This document shows positions 9,097 to 16,723 of a stretch of DNA of 64,000 nucleotides, piece by piece. Numbering within the stretch: position 1 is the stretch's first letter; the number at the start of each line of letters is the position of its first letter. The notes under the pieces were generated by a model. It did not search any database. It saw only the letters and a list, made by a program, of their open reading frames with translations, and was not told the origin of the DNA. Position numbers and translations under genes: made by a program. Source of the DNA: CAVUXJ01 sp963814975 (GTDB lineage: Bacteria; Acidobacteriota; Vicinamibacteria; Vicinamibacterales; CAVVIG01); the NCBI GenBank assembly GCA_963814975.1, contig CAWFFB010000034.1:62001-126000 (forward strand), given 5' to 3'.

Positions 9097-9437
9097 TTTT
9101 GGCGCCTTTATTCTGGTCAGGGAAAGACACTCGATCTAAGCGGGCGTCGGTTTTAACGCACGCTCATGGTGAAGTCGCCTGAACAGGAACACAGTTCGCA
9201 CGTTGCGTGCCAGGTCCTAAGCCGTGCGCGGTATCCCTTCGGTATTCCGCGAGGATCTGACAAGGGGGGTCTATTTGCAGCGTCCCAGGACGCTGGTGAC
9301 ACTCCAAGCCCCTCACACGCCCTCCGAACGCGCTGCGCAGGAGCTCGTGAACTGTTTCGTGCGGAATTTTCGCCTGTAGGGATGTGCGCACAATAACCGC
9401 TGCAAGCTCAAGCGCGCAGCAACGTAATGGAGGACGT
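9097..9437. other. Intergenic region between divergent PEP-CTERM and small secreted-peptide genes
   Basis: About 340 bases with no convincing gene. It must hold the divergent promoters of the two small secreted-protein genes. No clear operator was recognised. Confidence 0.4.
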
Positions 9438-9617
9438 ATGAAGAAGATGAGCATCGGTAAACGCATCCTGGCCGCCAGCGCGTTCGCGCTGGTCCTATCG
9501 TCGGTCGCGATGGCAACGCCAAGAACTATCGATTTCGGGGAGGAGGATTTGGAATGCCGGACTGTTAGTTGGTACTTCCTCGGGTTCTACATGGGCGACT
9601 ACGAGGTTTGCTACTGA
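9438..9617 (+). CDS. Small secreted peptide with two cysteines, unknown function
   Basis: 59 residues starting at ATG 9438, which is preceded by a strong GGAGG at 9429-9433. Residues 1-26 form a signal peptide (KRILAASAFALVLSSVAMA). The predicted mature part is about 33 residues, acidic at the front (DFGEEDLEC), then aromatic (SWYFLGFYMGDYEVCY). Cys40 and Cys58 could form a disulfide loop of 17 residues. A very strong hairpin follows 13 bases after the stop, so it looks like a self-contained transcription unit. No family recognised; a bacteriocin-like or signalling peptide is possible but unproven. Confidence 0.6.
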   Translation: MKKMSIGKRILAASAFALVLSSVAMATPRTIDFGEEDLECRTVSWYFLGFYMGDYEVCY

Positions 9618-9630
9618 CGGCAGACACGTC

Positions 9631-9676
9631 GGTCCCTCGCTCGCCGCCGGCGAGGCTCCGGCGGCGAGCGGGGACC
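9631..9676 (+). terminator. Strong stem-loop terminator
   Basis: GGTCCC plus CGCTCGCCGCCGG pairs with CCGGCGGCGAGCG plus GGGACC around a 7-base loop, a stem of about 19 pairs with a single bulge. There is no T-run after it, but its position just past the 59-residue peptide gene supports termination or mRNA 3'-end protection. Confidence 0.6.
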
Positions 9677-9745
9677 GGGTATCAGTGGGCGCATCTGACG
9701 CCTTCTGGATTCTGAGAGAGTCGTGACCGACTCCCATGTGGAATC

Positions 9746-9952
9746 TTGCGCGGCCGTCGACGGGTCACCTTCAGGCGAACCTATTCCTCGTGGGCGCACG
9801 AGAAGGGCGTGCCGGCCAAGGTGGTCGCTCACATCATGGGCCACGCCAAGGCCGACACGACGATGAACATCTACACGCAGGTGCTCGACGGGGCCGCCGT
9901 CGATCGAGTCGGATCCGAATTGTTCAGAAACCGGAGAACAGCGAGGAGCTAA
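9746..9952 (+). pseudogene. C-terminal remnant of a tyrosine recombinase (integrase)
   Basis: The frame reads RRTYSSWAHEKGVPAKVVAH, then IMGHAKADTTMNIYTQ. This matches the RRT box, the H-x-x-G-H box and the catalytic Tyr of phage/island integrases. The N-terminal two-thirds, including the first catalytic Arg, are missing. The stop is followed at once by a tRNA 3'-end sequence (9963-10000), the usual position of attP/attL next to int. A homologous remnant lies at 32960-33115. Confidence 0.75.
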
Positions 9953-9962
9953 CTCGAATGAA

Positions 9963-10000
9963 TGGCTCCTCAGGCTGGATTCGAACCAGCAAGCCTCCGG
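9963..10000 (-). repeat. att-like site: 3' half of a tRNA (tRNA-Asn-like), copy 1
   Basis: Read on the minus strand this is the end of a tRNA: a T-arm with TTCGAATCC, then CAGCCTGAGGAGCCA with the terminal CCA. The first 28 bases on the plus strand (from GCTCCTCAGG at 9965) are identical to the copy at 33156, one base differs, then CCTCCGG matches again. No anticodon or D arm is present, so it is an integration scar and not a functional tRNA. The tRNA-Asn identity is inferred from general resemblance and the GTTAA(C) context of copy 2. Confidence 0.7.
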
Positions 10001-10216
10001 AGAGGCGGAACACAACGCCGTTAGCCGCCATCTGCCGCTCGTTGCTTTGCTTTTGCTGATCCGCGCGCCTCACTCAACAAGTCAGGTGATTTTTCGCTTT
10101 CGCCTTGTGCCGCGCTTTGCACCCGTTTGGCGCCACTTGATGCATCGAAAGGGCAAGAAAAGGGCAACGCGAAATCCAGCCCAAACCCGGAAAGTGGACG
10201 ACGAAGGCTGACCCGA

Positions 10217-10654
10217 TCATTTTTGGCTGCGTTCGAGAGTCCGGGTCACCTTCTGCGCCGCTTGATTCAGTCGGTCATCGAAGCTGGAGAACCGCGTGTC
10301 GCCGGTCCCTGCCCGCCGGGAGACCTCGGCAAACGAAGCCAAGTGGATGCTGTCGAAGCCTCGAAGGCTGTGCTTCTCGGCAAGAGCGCCGGCGGCGCGG
10401 CACAGGGAATCGGTCGCTTCCAAGCTCAGATAGGTCGGCCACTGCTCGTCAAACTCACGCTTCGCTGACGTCAATTTCGAGGCGGTGAGCACTCCTTCGC
10501 GGCGAAGCCTCGCGAGAGCGGCACGCGTTTCAGCGTAGGCAACGACCGACGTCGCGACAACGTTCGCATCGCCGACGAGCTGGCGGACAATCTCTGAGCC
10601 AGACTCAGTCACGTAGAGTTTAACCAGGCTGCTTGTCTCCAAGTACAGCGTCAC
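10217..10654 (-). CDS. vapC: PIN-domain ribonuclease toxin (VapC family)
   Basis: 145 residues from GTG 10654. PIN acidic residues are visible: YLETSSLVKLY at the start (Glu where Asp is usual), Glu in AYAETRAAL, Asp in GFDSIHLA and Asp in SFDDRLNQAA. VapC toxins cut RNA, typically tRNA. The Asp-to-Glu change at the first position may weaken metal binding. The start overlaps the antitoxin stop (GTGA), the standard translational coupling. Confidence 0.85.
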   Translation of the reverse strand: MTLYLETSSLVKLYVTESGSEIVRQLVGDANVVATSVVAYAETRAALARLRREGVLTASKLTSAKREFDEQWPTYLSLEATDSLCRAAGALAEKHSLRGFDSIHLASFAEVSRRAGTGDTRFSSFDDRLNQAAQKVTRTLERSQK

Positions 10655-10920
10655 CGGCGATCCTCGAGCACGATCGCCGACGCAGTCTTCCCAGCAATTT
10701 TTGCAGGCCGCTTGGCGCCGGCTGGCTTGCCGCCACTCCAGTGCGCTCGTCCCTCTGCAACGAGTTGGTGCGCCCAGTCGACGTCGGCTGGCGCCTCTAC
10801 GGGATTGATCGTGGCAATGGATCGTCCGCGCTCCGTCACCAGCAACCGCGCGCCTGATCGAACCCGCTTCAAATGGTGACTCAGATGCGTCTTGAGCTCA
10901 CGAATACCCACCGTGTCCAT
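10651..10920 (-). CDS. Phd/YefM-type antitoxin (VapB role)
   Basis: 89 residues from ATG 10920, with GAGGTG eight bases upstream. The N-terminus VGIRELKTHLSHHLKRVRSG and LVTERGRSIATI are typical of the Phd/YefM DNA-binding fold. The C-terminal half is basic/Ala-rich and would wrap the toxin. It precedes and overlaps the PIN toxin gene, so the pair is a type II toxin-antitoxin operon, probably autoregulated. It sits about 650 bases inside the putative island, next to att copy 1. Confidence 0.85.
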   Translation of the reverse strand: MDTVGIRELKTHLSHHLKRVRSGARLLVTERGRSIATINPVEAPADVDWAHQLVAEGRAHWSGGKPAGAKRPAKIAGKTASAIVLEDRR

Positions 10921-11062
10921 CTGTCACCTCACACTTCAACATTCAACCTATGTAACTACAATTCTAACACAATGTGGTCACATCAACTGAGCAACAGTCG
11001 TTCAGCAGTCTGCAGGGTATTGTCTCTTCCGCGGGCCGATCCTGCTTGAGTGGACTTCCGGA

Positions 11063-12364
11063 TCAGGGCAGGCACACACCTGTCTGTCCAAGACACCGCC
11101 GCAGCCTCGTCAATGCGACTTCAAGTCCGACGCGCCGTCCTGTCCGTCGGCCATCCTCGTTGGAGAATTGAAAGTGAATGCCCTGATAGATACGCGACCG
11201 TCCGCCCTCCATCGCCGCGGCGCGCGGGCTGTCGTAGCAGCGCGGTCCGTTCGGCGCAGCATCAGTGGCGAAGCAAAACGACACGCGGCGCGGAAAGTAG
11301 AATGCCTCGATGACCGCGGACGCGGCGCCGCCAAAGGCGGAGAGTCCAGAGTTGTACTCCGGGGAAGCGCCAATCGACACGTTGCGGGGCGTCCAGAGCG
11401 GCTCGGCAATGGTGGCGGGGTTGACGTCCAGATCGGCCTCACGAATCGCAAAGATGGGGCGCCATGTGAAATAGGTCGCTTTCGTTTCCCAGCCCAACAT
11501 CACGGCGTCGGCGACTGCCATGCCGACGCGCGCCAAGAGCCGAGCGCTGTCCGACAGGTCGCGGTCGGTGCGCTGCTGCTCGATGATGGCGACGGTCGCT
11601 TGGATCCACACGCCGGGTTCGCGTACGGTGCCCCCCTCGGCGATCCAAAACGCCGCCATCGCGTCACGTTCGGCGTTGCCATCCTGCTGGCCGAATGTCT
11701 TCACATCATCGAACGCCTTGCTGTACTCGTCGCTCGTCAGTGCCGGCGGCGGCCCGGACATGTACCGCACTTTTGTGGTGGATCCCGAATGGCGTCATGT
11801 GGCGGAAGCGTGCGTCGAAGGCCGCCCGGTGCTCGCCGATCCCGGAGCCAGCCGGGATGGTCTCGGCGACCTGCGTGCCGTCGTTGGCGCGAAGCGTGAC
11901 GACCTGCTCGCCGACATAGTACCCCCACTGCCGCCCGGCCGCCACATCGCCGGCAGGGAGTGACGCGAGATCCGCTTCGAGAGCCGCATCGAGCACCTGC
12001 ATCTGTGGCGGCACCAGCGCGACGAGGACCGCGTGGGCAGCGGCGGCGGCCGCGGCGCTTCGATTGCCGCTCCTCGGGGCGCCCGTGGCCGGAACAAGTG
12101 CGTGTTCACGCCCGCGGTGCTGCGCCGTGTCGATGCCGTTGACGGCGTCGTACATCGCCAGGTTGACCATGGCATACAAGCGACCGGCGTTCGGCGTGCC
12201 GACATTCGCGGCGCGTACCGCCTGCATGGCGTGTTCCGCCCAACGGGTGACGGTGTTTTCGGCAAATGCCGTGACCGGCAAAAGGACGCCGCTGAACATG
12301 ACGATGGCCTTCAGCAACCGGGTCGATCGGCGGCTCACGGTGATGTCTTCATGGGAGTGAATCA
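11063..12364 (-). pseudogene. Secreted vanadium-haloperoxidase-like / PAP2-type protein, frameshifted
   Basis: From ATG 12364 a signal peptide (AIVMFSGVLLPVTAFA) leads into a helical region ending GIHHKS. The frame then breaks at the TTTT of 11771-11774; one base fewer joins it to VRYMSGPPPALTSDEY. The C-terminal part has TWRPIFAIRE and SRIYQGIHFQF, matching PAP2-type vanadium haloperoxidases. The acid-base His of the usual SGH motif is Leu here (YNSGLSAFGG), so catalysis is doubtful even if the frame is repaired. About 433 residues when joined, normal for the family. It stands alone between VapBC and the trehalose genes. Confidence 0.65.
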
Positions 12365-12716
12365 TTGTTTGTCCTCGTTCGCAGACCGGATCCTGAATGC
12401 AAGCACTTTCCGGCCGAGCAATATCGTCATGTCGCGTTCCGCGACGGTTTGTGCATGACACGACATGACATGACATGAATACGGCCGAGCTAACGCACCC
12501 GGCCCGGATGACGTCGCCGGACGACGTCGTGTTCAAGAACGACTTCTTTACGAGTTCAGAGATGACGGCGAGACATTCGTCGCGCGTCAACCCCATAACC
12601 GCATCGCCTGCGGCAGGCTGAGACGCTTTCCAGGCATCTCGAGAAACTCATTCCGTACGCGGTTGATCGTCGCTTCGAGGTCCATTCGCGGAGCTTCCGG
12701 GACCCAAGCGCAAACC
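12365..12716. other. Intergenic stretch, no gene seen
   Basis: About 350 bases between the haloperoxidase-like gene and the debranching enzyme gene. It contains a short CATGA tandem run near 12464-12478 and otherwise nothing recognisable. Confidence 0.4.
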
Positions 12717-14771
12717 TCACTCCAGCTCGTTCACGCGTTTGAGGACCCGCAGCAGTTCGGCGACGCTCCAGGCCTGAGAGATGCAGCCCCGTGGGATGAA
12801 CGGCGCCTCGGCGTCGAGGATCTCACTGACGGTCCCCACGCCCGCTTCGTTCAGGTGCCCGTCGAACGACTCGAGCATCGTGCGCACCGCGGACGTGTCG
12901 CCTGGATGCACCTTCAGCCACGCGTCGACAAACGGACCAATCAACCAGGGCCACACGGTCCCCTGGTGATAAGCGGCGTCGCGCGACCGCAGGTCGCCAT
13001 CGTAGGTGGCCCGATAGCTCGGATGATCGGCGGAAAGAGTCTTGAGCCCGAACGGCGTCGCCAACTTCTCGCGCGCAGTTTCGAGCACCGGTCGCCAGCA
13101 CGCCTCCTCTAGCACCGCATGCGGGAGCGAAATCGAGAACAGTTGATTGGGGCGGCACGCCGGGTCATCGCCGTTCTCCCCGTCGACCACGTCGTAGAGA
13201 TGCTGCCGTGATTCGATCCAGAAGCGTTGATTGAACGACGTGCGCACCCGGTCGGCTCGCCGGCTGATGGCGTCGGCGCGGTCGTCGTGCTGTTCGAGGC
13301 GCAACCATCCTTCGAGAAGCTGAAGCGCGTTGTAGAACAGCGCGTTGATTTCCACCGCCTTGCCACGCCTCGGCGTCACCACCCAGTCGTCCACCTTGGC
13401 GTCCATCCACGTGAGCTGGTAGCCCTCGGCGCCTTGCCGGAGCAGACCATCCTCCGGATCGACGCCGATCCCGAATCGCGTGCCGCGGAAATGATGCTCG
13501 ACGCTGTCTTCGAGGACCGGCAACAGGAGCCGCAGCAGATCGCGATCGCCCGTCGTCTGCACATACCGGCCGACGGCGTGGAAGAACCACAGCGTCGCAT
13601 CGGCGGTGTGATAGAGACCGCTGCGCTCGCCGTCGGGAAACATATTGGGGATCAGACCGTCGCGCGCGTAACTCGCAAACGTCCGCAGGATGAGTGCGGC
13701 CTCGCGTTCCCGCCCGGTCGCAATCGTCAGACCTTCAAGGCTGATCATCGTGTCGCGACCCCAGTCGGTGAACCAGTGATAGCCGGCGATGACCGTTCGG
13801 GCCTCGGTGCCGAGGGCCAGCGCCCGCGCCGCATCCTCAGGCCGGGCGGCAGGCGCAATCAGGAACTGGTCGGCAGCCATCACCAATTCAGCGGCCAGCC
13901 CGCTCTGCACCGATGCCGGCGCCTGCGCCAACACGGCTCGACGGCGCGCCACCTCGGTATCGACCGCAGGTCCCGGCGTCAACGCCTCGATGATCTCCCA
14001 CGTCTCGGTCGAGGCGATCAGCGTGGCGTCCGCGCCAAGCGGCGGTGCGCCAAGCGGAATGTGGAAGTAGCCAGGGCTCCAGAGAGTGCCGCGATACTCG
14101 TAGCCACGCGATTGCTCCAATAGATAGCCGGTGGGCAGGTGCGACCCTTCGAGCGTCAGCGCCGAGCCGCTGCCGACCAACGCCAGTCGGAGCGGCGGCA
14201 GATCGCCACCCGCCATCACCTCGAAACGCCCTTCGACCGCAGACAGCACATACGGGTTGGGCAGCGCTTCGCGAAGCGGGCTGTCGTAATGACGCACGTG
14301 CATGAACGGCCGGAGCTCCAGCCGTGCCGGCACCACGGCCTCGAGCAGTCGATACGTGAGATGAACGGTGTTCTGCCGATGCGGCATGAGCACCCGTTTC
14401 TCGACGACGAAGCCCTCGCGCTCGAATCGCCACATTGGCAACCCGGACTCGAGTCTGAACTCGACCAGCGGCAACCCTTCGATCCCCTGCCCGCGTGGGG
14501 CAACATCCGGTACCGCCGGCGATTGCGGCTCGAGCGCCAGCAGTCGACCCGAGGACAGCCGTAGTTGCACATCGACATGGCTCACCATTACCATCCGTCC
14601 GGTCGGCGCTGACAGCGCCGCGACCAGCAGACCGTGATAGCGCCGCGTTACGACGCCGGAGATCGTCCCCGAGGAATAGCCGCCGAGGCCGTTGGTCACG
14701 ATCCATTCACGCGTCGTGTAGCGCGAGGGATCGGCGACAGGATGGCTGACGCGCCGAATCGGTGCAGTCAT
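12717..14771 (-). CDS. Glycogen-debranching enzyme, amylo-alpha-1,6-glucosidase (GH133-like)
   Basis: 684 residues from ATG 14771. The N-terminal domain has WIVTNGLGGYSSGT and RRYHGLLVAA, hallmark segments of bacterial glycogen-debranching enzymes. The catalytic alpha/alpha domain shows GYHWFTDWGRDTMISLEGL, WMDAKVDDW and YHQGTVWPWLIGPF. It would remove alpha-1,6 branches from glycogen or limit dextrins in the cytoplasm. Its ATG overlaps the treZ stop (ATGA, 14768-14771), so it is translated in one operon with treZ. The frame remains open upstream to 15038 only as antisense of treZ. The end product, linear maltodextrin, is the substrate of TreY. Confidence 0.9.
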   Translation of the reverse strand: MTAPIRRVSHPVADPSRYTTREWIVTNGLGGYSSGTISGVVTRRYHGLLVAALSAPTGRMVMVSHVDVQLRLSSGRLLALEPQSPAVPDVAPRGQGIEGLPLVEFRLESGLPMWRFEREGFVVEKRVLMPHRQNTVHLTYRLLEAVVPARLELRPFMHVRHYDSPLREALPNPYVLSAVEGRFEVMAGGDLPPLRLALVGSGSALTLEGSHLPTGYLLEQSRGYEYRGTLWSPGYFHIPLGAPPLGADATLIASTETWEIIEALTPGPAVDTEVARRRAVLAQAPASVQSGLAAELVMAADQFLIAPAARPEDAARALALGTEARTVIAGYHWFTDWGRDTMISLEGLTIATGREREAALILRTFASYARDGLIPNMFPDGERSGLYHTADATLWFFHAVGRYVQTTGDRDLLRLLLPVLEDSVEHHFRGTRFGIGVDPEDGLLRQGAEGYQLTWMDAKVDDWVVTPRRGKAVEINALFYNALQLLEGWLRLEQHDDRADAISRRADRVRTSFNQRFWIESRQHLYDVVDGENGDDPACRPNQLFSISLPHAVLEEACWRPVLETAREKLATPFGLKTLSADHPSYRATYDGDLRSRDAAYHQGTVWPWLIGPFVDAWLKVHPGDTSAVRTMLESFDGHLNEAGVGTVSEILDAEAPFIPRGCISQAWSVAELLRVLKRVNELE

Positions 14772-16702
14772 GAGCGGATCGGACGGAGGACCACGGTGGA
14801 GTACCCGGGAATCAGCCAATTGTCGTCGGTCTCGAGCGGCGCCGTACCCTGGCCGCCGTAGCGTGGGTCTTCGCTCGACCAGAGGATCTGCCACGTCGCA
14901 CCGTCCGGCGGCGCCAGCAGCGGCTCCGGTGCCGGGTTGAGCCGCAGGTCGACCCCGAGATTGACGATGACGAGCCGGTCGTCGGCGTGGGAGGTGTCGC
15001 TTCCCGGCGTCGATTCGTCGCCGTCCTTGCCCCACCAACGAAGTAGAAACGCGTGTGAGGACAGAATGGCGCCGTCAAACGGCCGCTCTGCCCCATCACG
15101 CAACACCGCATCTTCGCGACGAAGCCGCAACAGATCTCGATGAAGGTTCACCAGCTCGGCACGACTACCCTGGTCGTGTGCATTGGCGCGGCATCGCTCG
15201 AAGATCCTGCCGTTCGGCGCCGGCAGCTCTTCGATGAGATTCCGTGTGGCCGCACTGCGAAACTGGCCGATTAACTCGGCGCGCCCGCGGCGTACCGCGT
15301 CGCCGAGCGTATCGTGATGATCGGCAAAATACAGAAACGGCCGATCGTCGCCACGCTCCTGCCCCTGAAAGAACATCGGTGTGCCCGGAGACAACAACCA
15401 CAGCGCCGTCATCGCGCGGTATGCCGCCGGATTCGAAAGACGCGACAGCCGCTCACCTCGCCCTCCCGGCGCGTTGGCAACCTGATCGTGATTCTCGAGA
15501 AACGTGATGAAGCGCCGCGGCGAGAGCTGACGCGTCGGCCGCCCTCGTCGCCGCTTCTGCCATGAGTAACGCTGTCCCTGATAGAGAAAGCCGTACTTCG
15601 CGGCCGAAATGAATTCCTGAGGCGAGCCAGCGTAGTCGGTGTAATAGGCCTCCCGCCTGCCGGTGAGCGCGACGACGGCGGTATGGTGGAAGTCGTCGTT
15701 CCACAGCGCATCCAACCCGCTGCCGCCTTCCGACTCGGGTTTCAATAGCCGCGAATCCTGTGGTTCGTTTTCGCCGACGACGAGAACCGAACGGTCGCCG
15801 GCAGCGGCGCGTGCCGCCGCCGTAATCTCAGCGACAATGTAGCGAGAGGACGAGTCGAAGATCTGGTGGGTGGCGTCGAGCCGCAGCCCATCCATGTGAA
15901 ACTCGCGGATCCAATACGCGGCATTGGCGACCGTCAACTCTCTGACGCCGGCCGCATCGTCGTCGAAGTTGAGCGGATCGCCCCATTCGTTCGCGTACCG
16001 CGACGAGAAGTAGCGGCGCGAGAAGCGGCCGATGTAATTACCGCTTGGCCCGAAGTGGTTGTAGACCACATCGAGAATGACGCCGAGACCGAGCCGATGC
16101 GCGGTGTCCACGAAGAACCGGAGATCGTCAGGGGTGCCATATAGGCGGGTCGGCGCGAACAGGTTCACGCCGTCGTACCCCCAGCCATAGCGCCCCGCAA
16201 AATCGGCGACCGGCATCATTTCGATGCAGGTGATCCCGATGTGTGCAAGCTCGGTGAGGCGGCTGGCGGCGGCCCGCCAAGTGCCCTCGGCGGTGAAGGT
16301 GCCGATGTGCATTTCGTAGAACGCCTGGTGTTCGAGTCTGATCCCCGGCCACCCGCTATCGGTCCACCGAAATGCCTCAGGATCCACGACTTGCGATGGC
16401 CCCTCGGGTCCGAGCGGCTGATAACGCGACGCCGGATCGGGCAGGCCATCGCGCTCGTCACCGACGCGGTAACGGTAGAGGGCGCCGGCGGTGACGCCCT
16501 GCACCCGCGCGGAGAAGTACCCATCGTCGTTACGCACGAGCGGATGTTCGTCAACGACCCCCCCGTGAGCGTCGTGGATCACGACGCTGGCGCGGGGATG
16601 ATCGGGGGCCCAGACACGAAAATGCGTGGCGTCGAGGCGGTCGAACTCCGCGCCGACTGGCAGGCGGCGTGGGAAGGCAGGCGGCTCATGTGTGCGAGGC
16701 AC
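14768..16702 (-). CDS. treZ: Malto-oligosyltrehalose trehalohydrolase
   Basis: 644 residues from GTG 16702. An N-terminal E-set/CBM48-like domain (FDRLDATHFRVWAPDHP) precedes a GH13 barrel. Catalytic segments are VILDVVYNHFGPSGNY, GLRLDATHQIFD (nucleophile Asp), VLVVGENEP (acid/base Glu) and ITFLENHDQVAN (third Asp). It releases trehalose from maltooligosyltrehalose made by TreY. It overlaps the debranching gene downstream and is divergent from treY with only 21 bases between the start codons. Slightly longer than the usual ~580-600 residues, mostly in the linker and C-terminal region. Confidence 0.92.
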   Translation of the reverse strand: MPRTHEPPAFPRRLPVGAEFDRLDATHFRVWAPDHPRASVVIHDAHGGVVDEHPLVRNDDGYFSARVQGVTAGALYRYRVGDERDGLPDPASRYQPLGPEGPSQVVDPEAFRWTDSGWPGIRLEHQAFYEMHIGTFTAEGTWRAAASRLTELAHIGITCIEMMPVADFAGRYGWGYDGVNLFAPTRLYGTPDDLRFFVDTAHRLGLGVILDVVYNHFGPSGNYIGRFSRRYFSSRYANEWGDPLNFDDDAAGVRELTVANAAYWIREFHMDGLRLDATHQIFDSSSRYIVAEITAAARAAAGDRSVLVVGENEPQDSRLLKPESEGGSGLDALWNDDFHHTAVVALTGRREAYYTDYAGSPQEFISAAKYGFLYQGQRYSWQKRRRGRPTRQLSPRRFITFLENHDQVANAPGGRGERLSRLSNPAAYRAMTALWLLSPGTPMFFQGQERGDDRPFLYFADHHDTLGDAVRRGRAELIGQFRSAATRNLIEELPAPNGRIFERCRANAHDQGSRAELVNLHRDLLRLRREDAVLRDGAERPFDGAILSSHAFLLRWWGKDGDESTPGSDTSHADDRLVIVNLGVDLRLNPAPEPLLAPPDGATWQILWSSEDPRYGGQGTAPLETDDNWLIPGYSTVVLRPIRS

Positions 16703-16723
16703 GACTGCGCCTGATCACAAGTC

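Noticed and set aside
12464..12478. Short CATGA tandem run
   Set aside because: Only three units, no array structure; not a CRISPR or regulatory repeat.
14772..15038. N-terminal extension of the debranching enzyme frame
   Set aside because: Antisense-frame shadow of treZ; family sequence begins at ATG 14771 where the ATGA overlap with treZ lies.
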